A DNA stretch of 64,000 nucleotides from positions 856,001 through 920,000 of the forward strand of contig NZ_JAUTBL010000001.1 of the NCBI RefSeq assembly GCF_030819275.1. Direction: 5' to 3'. Source of the stretch: Agrobacterium larrymoorei (GTDB lineage Bacteria; Pseudomonadota; Alphaproteobacteria; Rhizobiales; Rhizobiaceae). Shown here one piece after another: positions 25,843 through 38,098 of this stretch. Position 1 is the first letter of the stretch. Each line of letters begins with the position of its first letter. The notes beneath the pieces are model-generated. The model ran no database searches, was not told the origin of the DNA, and saw only the letters and a program-made list of their open reading frames with translations. Position numbers and translations under genes: made by a program.

Positions 25843-26760
25843 ATGCCGATAACCAATGGCGATCCATATGCAACCCTCGGCGTCAAGCGCGATGCCTCGC
25901 AGAGCGATATCCAGTCGGCCTATCGCCGCAAGGCAAAGAAGCTCCATCCCGATCTCAATCCCGGAAACAAACAGGCTGAACAGGATTTCAAAGCACTGTC
26001 GGCAGCCTACGAGATCCTGCGCGACGAAGAAAAACGCCGCAAATTTGATAATGGCGAGATCGATTCTACGGGCACGCAAAGGCAAGAACGGCGATACTAT
26101 CGTGACTTTGCCGATGCCAGCACGGCTGGTGGGTCCTACGACGATGGCGATGGCTTCGCGGATTCGGCCGGCGGCGACATCTTCGCCGAATTTTTCTCTC
26201 GTCAAGAGCGGCGGGGTTTCCGCGTGCCCGGTGCCAACGTCCGGTACTCAATGGAGATCGACTTTCTCGATGCGGTCAACGGCAGCACACGCCAGGTCAA
26301 GCTATCAGACGGCGAGATGGTGGACATCCACATCCCCCCAGGCACCCGAAACGGGCAGACCCTCAGGCTGCGTGGCAAGGGCCACGCCGGCGGAGGTGGG
26401 GCGGAAGCCGGTGACGCTCTGATTGAACTTCACGTTCGCCCTCATCCTTTCTATCGGCGCGAGGGTGATGACATTCATCTGGACCTCCCGATCACGCTTG
26501 GCGAAGCCGTCCTCGGTGGCAGGGTTAAAGTGCCGACACCTGCCGGACCCGTGGTTGCGACCATACCGGAGAATTCGTCCAGTGGACGGATTCTGCGCAT
26601 CAAGGGAAAGGGCGTGGCTCGCCCAAAAGGCTCTCGGGGCGATGTCTATGCCTTGCTGAAAATCATGCTCCCCGAAAGTCCGGACGCCGAGTTGAAGACG
26701 TTCGTCGCCCACTGGTCGGCCGGCAAAGTCTATAATCCTCGAGACAGGATGGGAGTGTAG
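25843..26760 (+). CDS. cbpA: DnaJ-class co-chaperone, CbpA-like
   Basis: A 305-residue type II J-protein. The J domain spans residues about 7-70 with the essential HPD (KLHPDLNPGNK). A Gly/Asp-rich linker follows, then two CTD peptide-binding barrels (about 125-295; IPPGTRNGQTLRLRGKGHAG and IPENSSSGRILRIKGKGVARPKGSRGDVY). There is no zinc finger, so it is CbpA rather than DnaJ. The stop is directly followed by the cbpM-like start. It probably works with the accessory DnaK encoded convergently downstream. Confidence 0.95.
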   Translation: MPITNGDPYATLGVKRDASQSDIQSAYRRKAKKLHPDLNPGNKQAEQDFKALSAAYEILRDEEKRRKFDNGEIDSTGTQRQERRYYRDFADASTAGGSYDDGDGFADSAGGDIFAEFFSRQERRGFRVPGANVRYSMEIDFLDAVNGSTRQVKLSDGEMVDIHIPPGTRNGQTLRLRGKGHAGGGGAEAGDALIELHVRPHPFYRREGDDIHLDLPITLGEAVLGGRVKVPTPAGPVVATIPENSSSGRILRIKGKGVARPKGSRGDVYALLKIMLPESPDAELKTFVAHWSAGKVYNPRDRMGV

Positions 26761-27114
26761 ATGATGAATCAAGAAGAATTTGCACATAACCTTCAAATCG
26801 ATATCGCTCAGTTGCGCGCCTTGACGGAGCGAGGCTGGATATCGCCTTTGATGATCGACGGGCAGGAAACCTTCCGGGACGTCGATCAGGCAAGAGCCGA
26901 ATTGATAGCCGATCTAACAAATGAAATGGGCATCAATGATGACGGCGTGGAGGCCGTGCTGGTCCTGCTTGACCAGCTTTACAGCCTCCGCCACGCCGTC
27001 GGCGACCTTATCGACACATTGGAAGGACAGCCCCTTATCATTCGGCGTCGTATCGTCGCGGAGGTCCAAAAGCGCAGGAGACTTGCGCATCTGAGATCGC
27101 GTCCGCGTCGATGA
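26761..27114 (+). CDS. cbpM: CbpM-like modulator (MerR-type HTH) of CbpA
   Basis: A 117-residue protein with an N-terminal MerR-like winged-helix half (LRALTERGWISPLMIDGQETFRDVDQARAELIADL). A C-terminal helix contains VEAVLVLLDQLYSLRHAVGDLIDTL. In E. coli, CbpM binds the J domain of CbpA and inhibits its co-chaperone activity. The gene begins immediately after the cbpA stop, as in other cbpAM operons. It converges on the grpE end, with about 90 bases between them. Confidence 0.9.
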   Translation: MMNQEEFAHNLQIDIAQLRALTERGWISPLMIDGQETFRDVDQARAELIADLTNEMGINDDGVEAVLVLLDQLYSLRHAVGDLIDTLEGQPLIIRRRIVAEVQKRRRLAHLRSRPRR

Positions 27115-27202
27115 AACAATTCAAGACGCGCAAGCCTTGGGTTCCAAGATCACCGACAACAAAACCCGCCACAACCACGTCGCAACGGGTGGCTCAGCCT
27201 GC

Positions 27203-29798
<2,596 letters not shown>

Positions 29799-29896
29799 CT
29801 ATGAGACCAGACGCGCGAAGCCTCTCCGGGGGTCGGCACCTCTTTTCGTGGAAGAAAGAAGGGGTCGGCTCGGCGAGCATAAGCTCGCAGCATCTT

Positions 29897-30568
29897 TCAC
29901 GGCTTTCTTGTCGCCACTTGTGTCCTGTTGATCACGATGTGGCGCGGGCCATGCAGTGAGATCACTCCATGTTCCTGCAAGTCGGTGAAGGCTCTGCAGA
30001 CTGTCTCGGCAGAGATACCAAGCATGTCAGCAATGTCGTAGCGCGTGATTGGTAATGAGAGACTGTCCTCATCACTTGCTGAAAGCCTATGATGAAAGTA
30101 GGTTAAGAATTCCCTGACCTTTTCCTTTGCGGTCATGGTGCTGATCACCAACAGATGCTCCTGCATGCGTTCCAGCGCTTCGAAAACGTGCCGGTTGATT
30201 TCGACGGCAGTCTCCTTGTCTTCCTTCGCTAGAGCCTCCACGCGCTGGCGAGGGTAGCAGGCGACCAATGTTTCGTCCGCTACGGCCTGAACGGCAAATC
30301 TATGATGAAGCCGCGATGTAAAACCGAAAAGATCTCCCGGCACGAAAATGTCGACAAGCCGTCGGCGCCCGTCGGCGCTTATCAGATACTTGCGGGCAGA
30401 GCCTGACACAATACGGTACCAAGTCTCGCTGCGCTCTTCCTGTCGATAGATTTCCTGCTCGCGATGGAAGCGACGGAGATGTGCAAGAGAGCGGAGTTGC
30501 GCTGGCTCAGGCATCGGCACTTCAGCCAAGCCTCGTGGATCGATTGAAGTTTCGGACAAGTCAACCAT
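29897..30568 (-). CDS. Crp/Fnr-family transcriptional regulator
   Basis: A 223-residue regulator with a cyclic-nucleotide-binding-like domain (about residues 20-135; SGSARKYLISADGRRRLVDIFVPGDLFGF). The C-terminal winged helix is LPITRYDIADMLGISAETVCRAFTDLQEHGVI. It lacks the N-terminal Cys cluster of Fnr. The start at 30568 has GGAGG eight bases upstream; the frame is open to 30700. It is upstream of dnaK on the same strand and could control the stress genes, perhaps together with the FixL/FixJ-like pair, as FixK does in rhizobia. A palindrome CGTGGA-G-TCCACG lies at 30638-30650. Confidence 0.93.
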   Translation of the reverse strand: MVDLSETSIDPRGLAEVPMPEPAQLRSLAHLRRFHREQEIYRQEERSETWYRIVSGSARKYLISADGRRRLVDIFVPGDLFGFTSRLHHRFAVQAVADETLVACYPRQRVEALAKEDKETAVEINRHVFEALERMQEHLLVISTMTAKEKVREFLTYFHHRLSASDEDSLSLPITRYDIADMLGISAETVCRAFTDLQEHGVISLHGPRHIVINRTQVATRKP

Positions 30569-30699
30569 AGCGGGCCCTCCTCGCCAACTCACGTGAGCGT
30601 CAAAGGAGCATTGGCCAGACCCGTCCAGATTAGAATTCGTGGAGTCCACGTATGGTAGAATCACGCAAAGAACCGTGACTGAGTCCGCTTTGCCCAGCA

Positions 30700-31117
30700 T
30701 TTGCGTTGCCTGGCAACGTCGCGAATTGCATCGATGTCGTATGCCTTGTCGGCAAGGAACGTTGCGACGGGCCGGAAGTTGCTCAGCAGCCTTTCGGCAA
30801 TAGGTGCATCGGCAGCCTGACCGACCCTGAGTTCCCGCTAAACCGGCCTGCCGTCTACATCGACAAGAGCATGGGCATTGTCGTCAAGCCGCGGCGGGAA
30901 CGTCCCGTGCAAGGGCCAGCAGATCCAATCCTTTTATGCGTTGGCACCCTGTTGGTGAACGTGGACACAAGAACTGTCGATCATCGCGAGATCCCCATCG
31001 TCACGCTTTGAGACAGCGTCCAGAAGACGATCCCAAACACCCGTATTACGCCTAATTGTTCGCCAGCAGCGGGGCAATGACAGCTCTTTCTTCGTCGCTC
31101 AATTCGTAACGGCGCAT
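30700..31117 (-). pseudogene. IS5-family (IS427-like) transposase relic
   Basis: Starting at the ATG at 31117, the minus strand reads MRRYELSDEERAVIAPLLANN and then stops, like the N-terminus of IS427-group transposases. After an internal deletion the sequence continues in other frames with TGVWDRLLDAVS and MIDSSCVHVHQ. It then gives HALVDVDGRPV and LADKAYDID, which are the DDE-domain landmarks. Several stops and frameshifts make it non-functional. It marks the right edge of the stress gene island, just upstream of the Crp/Fnr gene. Confidence 0.82.
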
Positions 31118-31307
31118 GACACTCTATCTTCCAGAACATGGGGGCACGAATGAGGGAGATGTCTTCTCCACTAACGCCTCGGTCTAAGGCGTTCCGACCA
31201 TCGGAAGACAATGAAGACCTCTATCGAAACAAAACATCACATTTTGCTTCCGCTGCTACACTGGTTGCTTGATCCCAGGCATCGATAGAGGCTGAGCCAT
31301 TGGCCCC

Positions 31308-32396
31308 TCATTCCACTCCGGTGTCGCTACATGGTAGCCCGTCATGGTTCGGAAAGACATGTGCTGGGCCTGTTACAGTTAGCGTTACGGCGTCGCCCTC
31401 CGATAAGATCGTACGGTTTGGGATGCGCAAACGCATTGCGAATGGCTCTCGGCTGCCGACCGTTATAGACACATCTGAAGTAGCGCCATTGAACTCGATG
31501 TTCGTGGCCGTTCCGTGCACGCTGTTGTTTGCGCCAGCATGACCGTTTCGCACGGTGACATCAATTTGTTCGGCCCGCACCATGATCCGCGCGTCTCCCG
31601 ACCGTGTCGGACCGCCAACCGGGATATTGCCCAACGCGCATTGCGCCCAACCATCTGTGATCGTTGCCTGCAGAACAATAGCCTCACCTAGAAACCGCGC
31701 CGTTTTGACATCGATCGGTCGCGAATATACCTCACGGGGCGATCCCACCTGGGCAAACCGACCGCCCTCCATAACAGCCACCTGATCAGCGAAAGCCAGT
31801 GCCTCGGCCTGATCGTGGGTGACGAGGATAGTCGTAATGCCAGCCGCCGCCAGCACTTGAGCGACTGCGCGCCGTGTTGTCACGCGCAAGCTCGTATCGA
31901 GCGCGGAAAACGGTTCATCCAAAAGTATCAGTCGCGGCTTTCGCGCCAATGCCCTCGCCAACGCAACGCGTTGCTGCTGGCCACCTGAGAGCTGATCGGG
32001 CTTGCGGATGAGCATTGACCGCTCCAGCCCGACCATATCGATAAGCTCCAAGATCAGCGCCTCGCGTCCGGGCATGTGGCGCTCAAGTCCAAAGCCAATG
32101 TTCTCGCTCACCGATAAATGCGGGAACAAATTTCCGTCCTGGGCGACAAGACCGATACCACGCTTATGTGCTGGGACTTGAACATGCCTGTCCGCGAGCA
32201 GACCGCCATCAAAGACTATGCTGCCGTCATCCGGCACGTCAAAACCGGCGATCATTCTGAGCAAGGTGGTCTTGCCGCAACCCGAGGGCCCGACGATTGC
32301 GGTCCGCGTTCCCATCTCGACATGCAGATCGACACCGTCCAACGCCGCAACGCTTCCAAAAGATTTGCGCAGGTCTTTTATCTCGATCAATGTCAT
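31308..32396 (-). CDS. fbpC: Fe(III)-type ABC transporter ATP-binding protein (FbpC/AfuC-like)
   Basis: A 362-residue ATPase. It has Walker [11 protein letters not shown]-loop [11 protein letters not shown], signature LSGGQQQR, Walker [13 protein letters not shown] and H-loop VTHDQ. A C-terminal TOBE-like regulatory domain follows (about 240-362). It belongs to the MalK/FbpC/PotA subgroup. The ATG at 32396 overlaps the permease stop (ATGA). It energises uptake through the permease upstream, with the periplasmic FbpA-like protein as receptor. Confidence 0.93.
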   Translation of the reverse strand: MTLIEIKDLRKSFGSVAALDGVDLHVEMGTRTAIVGPSGCGKTTLLRMIAGFDVPDDGSIVFDGGLLADRHVQVPAHKRGIGLVAQDGNLFPHLSVSENIGFGLERHMPGREALILELIDMVGLERSMLIRKPDQLSGGQQQRVALARALARKPRLILLDEPFSALDTSLRVTTRRAVAQVLAAAGITTILVTHDQAEALAFADQVAVMEGGRFAQVGSPREVYSRPIDVKTARFLGEAIVLQATITDGWAQCALGNIPVGGPTRSGDARIMVRAEQIDVTVRNGHAGANNSVHGTATNIEFNGATSDVSITVGSREPFAMRLRIPNRTILSEGDAVTLTVTGPAHVFPNHDGLPCSDTGVE

Positions 32397-33964
32397 CGTC
32401 CTGAGATTTTTCTTGATTGGTGATGCAGAAGCCACGTCATAGGCAGCGAAAACAGCACCATCAGCACTGCATAAGGCGCCGCCGCTGCATAATCTATCTC
32501 ACTGGTCAGTGCCCAAAATGCCATCGCCAGCGTGCGTGTACCGTTAGGCGCAAGCATTTGCGTCGCTGTCAGTTCGTTGAGGATTCCGAGCGAAGCAAGC
32601 GCCATGCCCGCTGCCGCTCCAGGGGCGGCAAGCCTGACGGTTGTGGACCATAAGGCGCGAAATGGCGAGCGCCCGAGACTCGCTGCCGCCTGTTCTAGTT
32701 CGACCGGCACTTGCGCAATGCTTGTTCTGAGACTCACCAAAGCACGTGGCAAAAACATAATGATATAGGCGATCGCGATGGTCGCCACCGTTTGGTAAAG
32801 TGGCAAAGCCACACGCACGGTGACCGTAACAAGCGCAAGCGCGACGACAACACCCGGCATAGCGCTCGAAAGATAATAACAGCTTTCCAAGAAACGGCTC
32901 GCCCGCGTTGGTCGGCGAACGGATAGCCAGGCGATCGGCAACGCAGCGACTGTGGTAGCCAGTCCCCCCACCACACAAATGCCGAGAGTTTGGGTAAGAG
33001 CCAACCCGATTTCGTTCCCCTGCCAGATCGCCGTGCCGCCAGCCAGAAGCCACCGTCCCAACGTCCACGCCGGAATGCCAAGTGCGAACACCGCAGTGAT
33101 GGCGGGCAAAAGCAGGACCGGATAACGCCAACGTCCAAGTCGCTTCACCCCGGCGTGCCGGGCCACCCCTGAGCCAAGCCGTGCGTATCGTCTGCGACCG
33201 CGCAGTAGTGCTTCTAACCCTAGCAAGGCGAAACAGCAAAGGACGAGAACAACCGCCAGCATATTGGCCGCAACACCGTTATAGGTGGACTGGAATTGCT
33301 CAACGATGGCGGTGGTGAATGTGTCGAAACGGATCATGGCAAAAAGCCCGTACTCGGCCAAGAGATGCAACGCAATCAGCAGTCCGCCACCGCACAAAGC
33401 AAGCCGCAACTGGGGCAAAACCACGCGAAAAAATACGGCAACAGGGGAAAATCCGAGAGCCGACGCCTGATCTTCCAATGCTGGATCCAACAGCCGAAAA
33501 GCGGCAGATACCGGCAGATAAAGAAAGGGAAAATACGCCACGACCGAGATCGCGATGCCGGCCTGCAGACCGTGCAGGCCGGGCCACAGGCCAATCCACG
33601 CATAGGAGTGTACGAAAGCAGGCACCGCGAGGGGCGTGATGGACAACCATGCCCAAAACCGCCGGGCGGGCATATCACTGCGTTCTGTCAGCCATGCCAA
33701 TGCGACCGCCAGAACGCTACACAGGGGTACGGTGAAGACGATCAAGAGAATGGTGTTGAGAAGAAGTTCGCCGACGCGGGGCCGCCAAATGAGTCGAGAA
33801 GCAGTCTCCATTCCCGTCTGGATCGTCGCCCACATCACGAAACCGAGCGGCACGAGGGAAAGCAAGGCCATAACGGTAGCGCTCGCAAGAACCCACGAAG
33901 GGGCACCGAGGATACGCCTGCGTCGGGGGACGGCGAGCCCGCTAGGTGAAATGACAACCATCAT
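32393..33964 (-). CDS. fbpB: Fe(III)-type ABC transporter permease (FbpB/AfuB-like)
   Basis: A 523-residue inner-membrane permease with two fused binding-protein-dependent transport domains and about 12 hydrophobic segments. The two EAA-like loops are [24 protein letters not shown] and [22 protein letters not shown]. This double-domain architecture is typical of FbpB/ThiP-type iron and thiamine permeases. ATG ATG at 33964/33961 is the likely start; the open frame to 34021 would add unrelated residues. It lies between the binding protein and ATPase genes in one operon. Confidence 0.93.
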   Translation of the reverse strand: MMVVISPSGLAVPRRRRILGAPSWVLASATVMALLSLVPLGFVMWATIQTGMETASRLIWRPRVGELLLNTILLIVFTVPLCSVLAVALAWLTERSDMPARRFWAWLSITPLAVPAFVHSYAWIGLWPGLHGLQAGIAISVVAYFPFLYLPVSAAFRLLDPALEDQASALGFSPVAVFFRVVLPQLRLALCGGGLLIALHLLAEYGLFAMIRFDTFTTAIVEQFQSTYNGVAANMLAVVLVLCCFALLGLEALLRGRRRYARLGSGVARHAGVKRLGRWRYPVLLLPAITAVFALGIPAWTLGRWLLAGGTAIWQGNEIGLALTQTLGICVVGGLATTVAALPIAWLSVRRPTRASRFLESCYYLSSAMPGVVVALALVTVTVRVALPLYQTVATIAIAYIIMFLPRALVSLRTSIAQVPVELEQAAASLGRSPFRALWSTTVRLAAPGAAAGMALASLGILNELTATQMLAPNGTRTLAMAFWALTSEIDYAAAAPYAVLMVLFSLPMTWLLHHQSRKISGR

Positions 33965-34031
33965 GCGTCCAGGAAATGGCGAGACACCGCAGGCAAAGCC
34001 TGCGGTGCTCCAAAGTTGCAACCTTAAAAGC

Positions 34032-35033
34032 TTAAAGAATGCCAGCCGCGGTCAACATGTCGGTGACTTTGGCATTGTTGAGTTGGGATGGCTCCACTTT
34101 CGGCGCATCGAGGTCCGCGAGCGGCACCAGCGCCTTGTTTGAGGCTTCACCCTTGCCAACGGCATATTCAAACGAGGTGCCGTCACGCAGAACCTGCTGG
34201 CCACCTTTGCCGCTCACCCACTTGAGGAAGGCCTGCGCCTGTTCCTTATGCTTCGACGCTGCAAGCACACCGCCACCGGAAATGCTGACGAACGCGCCGG
34301 GATCCTTATGTTTGAAATAATGCAGTGCGACGTTCTTGCTGTTCTCACCAGTTTTCGCCTGATCACCGAAGTAATAATAGTGATAGATCACCGCGCCTGG
34401 AATCTCGCCCGCATTAACAGCCTTCATCGCCGTCGAATTGCCCTTATAGGCAGTGAAGTTCGTCTTCATGCCCTTCAGCCACTCCGCAGTTTCTGTTTCG
34501 CCCTTCAGCTGAAGCAACGCGCCGACAATAGCTTGGAAATCCGCTCCGGATGGCGATGCCGCCCAGCGGCCCTTCCACTCGGGCTTTGCAAGATCGAGCA
34601 TAGATTTCGGCAACTGGTCTTCGGTAAGCTTGGTTTTGTCATAGGCAAAAACTGTGGAGCGTGCTGCGATACCGATCCAGTGGCCATTCGCAGGGCGGAA
34701 TTCAGCAGGGACCTGCTCTAGCGTCGCCTGATCCACCGGTTCGAATAGAGACTTGCTATCGACGAGCGCCATTGCCGGGGAATTTTCGGTGAGGAACACA
34801 TCTGCTGGCGAATTCGCGCCTTCCTGAACGATCTGGTTTGCAAACTCCATGTCGCTGCCCTTGCGAACGGTCACAGGAATACCCGTCTCCTTCGTGAAGG
34901 CATCGGCCCACTCCTTGGTGAGACCTTCATGCTGCGCGTTGTAAATGACGATACCGTCCTCAGCTGCGACAGGTCCAACAAAACCTGCTGCGGTCAGCAA
35001 GGCGGCAATAGCGATAGAAGTGCCGAATCTCAT
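34032..35033 (-). CDS. fbpA: Fe(III)-binding periplasmic protein (FbpA-like)
   Basis: A 333-residue periplasmic iron-binding protein. A signal peptide ends near GPVAAEDG, followed by [24 protein letters not shown] and [23 protein letters not shown], both strongly FbpA-like. The tyrosine cluster YHYYYFGD near residue 220 matches the conserved pair of iron-coordinating tyrosines. The ATG at 35033 gives the signal peptide at the very start. It is first in the fbpABC operon, and a two-component system lies about 180 bases upstream on the same strand. Confidence 0.93.
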   Translation of the reverse strand: MRFGTSIAIAALLTAAGFVGPVAAEDGIVIYNAQHEGLTKEWADAFTKETGIPVTVRKGSDMEFANQIVQEGANSPADVFLTENSPAMALVDSKSLFEPVDQATLEQVPAEFRPANGHWIGIAARSTVFAYDKTKLTEDQLPKSMLDLAKPEWKGRWAASPSGADFQAIVGALLQLKGETETAEWLKGMKTNFTAYKGNSTAMKAVNAGEIPGAVIYHYYYFGDQAKTGENSKNVALHYFKHKDPGAFVSISGGGVLAASKHKEQAQAFLKWVSGKGGQQVLRDGTSFEYAVGKGEASNKALVPLADLDAPKVEPSQLNNAKVTDMLTAAGIL

Positions 35034-35213
35034 GTCTATCCCATTCTTCTGTTTGGCGGCCAGTTTGAAGCCTGCCCCGGGTTCCAGTTTTTGAATACCG
35101 TCGAACACTCTGCACGACGAAAACTATTCACTAAAACTCCACTTATATCGCCTGAGAATGGATATCCATGCGGACTAAAGTCCGTATTGCGAGGCAACCG
35201 CTGTTCGCGTCGC

Positions 35214-35885
35214 TCAATCTTTCGAGTGCGCGTCCCGCCAATATTTAGCGGCTTCCGTGCGGTTGCGCGCATGGAGCTTGCGCAGGACACGCGTCATGAC
35301 ATGCTTGATGGATTTCTCCTGCAAATTCAACAGGCGAGCCACCTCCTTGTTACTGTTGCCATCCGCCACCAAAACGAGAATCTGCTCCTCCCTTGCGGTG
35401 AGGTCGGACATTGCATGCCGGTCGTGTGTTTCGTGTCTGGATGGCGTTTTTACTCTGTCGCCGTCGAAAGACCTCGACATCCGGGAAGCCAAGGGTGGAG
35501 AGACATATGTCTTGCCCTCGAACACGTCCCTCATGATCCTTACCAATTCCGATGACTCGACGCCCTTAAGCACATAGGCGCGCGCGCCTGCCTCAATTGC
35601 TTCGACAATATCCCCCTGCTGTTCCGACGCGGTCAGGACGACGATAATGGCTTCCGCATCCTCGGCAAGGATGGCGGAGATTGCCGCGTGTCCACCGCCG
35701 GGCATGGAGAGATCGAGCAGAACGATGTCGGGCCTGTGTCGGATAAAGAGCAATAGGGCTTCGTCGGAGCTGGCGCCCTCCGCGACGATTGTCATTCCGG
35801 GCTCGTCCTCAAGACTGCGGACCAATCCCATTCGAAAAATGGGGTGATCGTCGATGATGACAATGTTCAACTTGCTTTCGCTCAT
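35214..35885 (-). CDS. NarL/LuxR-type response regulator
   Basis: A 223-residue regulator. The receiver has the acidic pair in IIDDHP (Asp12, Asp13) and phospho-acceptor Asp58 (VLLDLSMPG). The C-terminal LuxR-type helix-turn-helix reads LTAREEQILVLVADGNSNKEVARLLNLQEKSIKHVMTRVLRKL. The kinase stop and the regulator start overlap (ATGA), so they are a cognate pair. They sit upstream of the Fe(III) transporter and could control it, in response to a signal sensed in the periplasm; that is inference from position. Confidence 0.95.
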   Translation of the reverse strand: MSESKLNIVIIDDHPIFRMGLVRSLEDEPGMTIVAEGASSDEALLLFIRHRPDIVLLDLSMPGGGHAAISAILAEDAEAIIVVLTASEQQGDIVEAIEAGARAYVLKGVESSELVRIMRDVFEGKTYVSPPLASRMSRSFDGDRVKTPSRHETHDRHAMSDLTAREEQILVLVADGNSNKEVARLLNLQEKSIKHVMTRVLRKLHARNRTEAAKYWRDAHSKD

Positions 35886-37300
35886 CGCTTCTCCCGCATC
35901 TTCAGCCTCATATGGACCGACGCCCCACCTTCCGGCTGCATGTGGACCTCCATAGTACCACCGAGGCTTGCGACGCGCTCCCTTAGACCCACGAGTCCGA
36001 GCCCAACTGTGGAAGCGTCGGGAGAAAAACCGATGCCGTCATCCTTGACCGTAATCGCCGTATAACCGTCCTTCTGGCGCGTTATGACATCGACGCGAGA
36101 GGCTTGGGCATGCCGTGCGGCGTTGCTCAATGTTTCCTGAAGGAAACGGTATATGCAGATCTTCTCCGCAACCGATTGGACACCGATGCGGGCCAAATCG
36201 GCATTGATGTGGCTTCCCGAATAGAACTCGTGAGATTGGATTGCGCGCTTCACGACCTCGTCTGCGGAGAGCTCCTCCAGCTCCGGCAAACGCAAGCCTC
36301 GGCAAATGTTTCTGATCTCTTGTAATGCGTCGGCGACTGCCCGCTGGATCAGATTGTGATCATCCTCCCGGGCTTTCCCCTGCTCGGTCGCTTTCAGCCG
36401 CATGGTGGCAAAGCCAAGCATCTGCGCAGGCCCGTCATGGAGCTCGGCTGAAATGCGGCGCAGGTAACGCTCATTCAGCGCGGCGGCATTTTGCGATGCA
36501 GCGTCAATGTGCTGCCGCAAAGCAATGTTTGCGGTCACCATATTGGCAAGCTCTTCCACCTGATCGTCCAAGGCACGCTTCTGGCGTTCGATTTGCACGC
36601 TGCCGCGTGCGACAATACCGTAAAGAAGCATGAGCATGCAGATCGTCACAGCAGCCACGACAAGCCAACTTTGGAAGAGAACCTTTTGAAGTTCAGCAAG
36701 GATGTCGGCGGAGAATTCGTAAAGTTCCGCCACCCCTATGATCTTGCCCGTTCCAGTCTCATGGATCGGGCTGTAAACTTCGATCAATGGATACCCGCTT
36801 TTCCGCTCCAGCGAATGTTCCTGCCCGCTTAACGTGGTGAAGGATGCATCCACCTGCCCTGCCAAGGCTGCCTTCAGCCCTTGTCCAGGGGCAAAATGCT
36901 GACCGATCAAATTTGGATCGCTGCTGAAAACGACTGTCCCGTCAGGCCGCCAGATTTTGAACGAAAAGAGTTCCTTTGCCAAAGGCCCCTTCTGGATCAT
37001 GTCGAGAAGACGGCGCTGCGACTGCTCGCTGAGAACACTCGATTGGCCCAACTCCTGTACCAGCGGCGAAACGATGCTGTCCACGAAAAGCGCGGTCTCT
37101 CCCGCCCTCTCTTGAACAAGGGCAGTCTCGATGTGGGATGTGACCCATAAGCCAATTGCGAGCATCCCACCCGTAACCACGAGCAATCCCATAATTATAA
37201 ACTGGCGCGCTAGTGTCAGTTGTGGTGGGAGGTGAAAAGCGATGTTGCGAACATGAAATGTCAAATCTAGTAGGCTTCGCCTCTTAGAAGAAGTTCGCAT
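35882..37300 (-). CDS. Membrane sensor histidine kinase, HisKA_3 (NarX/DegS type)
   Basis: A 472-residue kinase. The first membrane helix (about 34-55; QFIIMGLLVVTGGMLAIGLWV) and the second (about 207-228; SWLVVAAVTICMLMLLYGIV) flank a periplasmic sensor of about 150 residues with a Cache-like VEVYSPIHETGTGKIIGVAELYEF. The HisKA_3 box is RRISAELHDGPAQMLGFA. The HATPase has LSNAARHAQA, VKDDGIGF and GLGLVGLRERV. It signals to the NarL-type regulator. The start at 37300 gives about 33 residues before the first helix; no clear ribosome-binding site was found. Confidence 0.92.
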   Translation of the reverse strand: MRTSSKRRSLLDLTFHVRNIAFHLPPQLTLARQFIIMGLLVVTGGMLAIGLWVTSHIETALVQERAGETALFVDSIVSPLVQELGQSSVLSEQSQRRLLDMIQKGPLAKELFSFKIWRPDGTVVFSSDPNLIGQHFAPGQGLKAALAGQVDASFTTLSGQEHSLERKSGYPLIEVYSPIHETGTGKIIGVAELYEFSADILAELQKVLFQSWLVVAAVTICMLMLLYGIVARGSVQIERQKRALDDQVEELANMVTANIALRQHIDAASQNAAALNERYLRRISAELHDGPAQMLGFATMRLKATEQGKAREDDHNLIQRAVADALQEIRNICRGLRLPELEELSADEVVKRAIQSHEFYSGSHINADLARIGVQSVAEKICIYRFLQETLSNAARHAQASRVDVITRQKDGYTAITVKDDGIGFSPDASTVGLGLVGLRERVASLGGTMEVHMQPEGGASVHMRLKMREKR

Positions 37301-38098
37301 CGTCTTTTTCCGCGTCTACGAGACTGCCCGCCCCCCGTAAAATAGGAGAAATTGGTAAACATAGGGCGCGGGTACTGTAGGGTGCCGCAAAGCGATGATC
37401 AACCGGATCCGTCCATATGGATGGTACAGCGTATTGGGCTACGTTGATTTCAAATCCGCTGGAAGATGGCGGTCGGTGACGGGTGGCCCGATTTTGCGCG
37501 AGCGGGAACTGGAATTTTCCGGGTTTATGGGGCAGCTCCACGGGGGCCGATGGGCCGTTCATGATGCCGCACTTCCAAAGTAGTTCCTCGACCAACCGCG
37601 CGCTCAGCGGAAAGAAATACAACCACACTGCTTAAGTAATGATCTGCCGTGCGAAACGATGGTTCTTATAGCCAACGATCGATGAATAACGACCAATTAG
37701 CCATTACTGTTCACCAACAACGCGACAACGTACTGCTACCATTTGCAAATCGTACTTCATTCTTGAACCCAACCATGCACCAAAAGAATTTGGCAAAACC
37801 GCTGAACCGGCCGACCGCGATTCATCGTGCGGCCAGGCATTGACCTCGACAGCCGCGCCCTGGAGGGGCGGCAAATTTTACTCGAAATTCGTCAATCCTC
37901 ATATTGTCCAAATTGGATATCTTGCGGCTAGAAGATTAAAAAGAGTGCGATACTATTGGTCGCATAAAAAATAATCATATTCATTTTCAAGCCTGCCGGG
38001 TCTCACCTCTTCTTGTGATCGGTTTTCCGGCCGAGTGGAAGGTATCGGTTCACGCAGGAGCTATTCGGATTTCTCTCACTCTTATCAGGAGTCGCTTG
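37301..38098. other. Long intergenic region upstream of NMT1-type transporter genes
   Basis: About 800 bases without a supportable gene. It separates the divergent kinase gene from the transporter operon. Open frames at 37284-37628 (minus) and 37395-37583 (plus) carry no recognised domain. The right part becomes AT-rich and holds a perfect 11-base palindrome TCCAA-A-TTGGA (37908-37918), a plausible operator for the downstream operon. No RNA gene was recognised. Confidence 0.4.
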
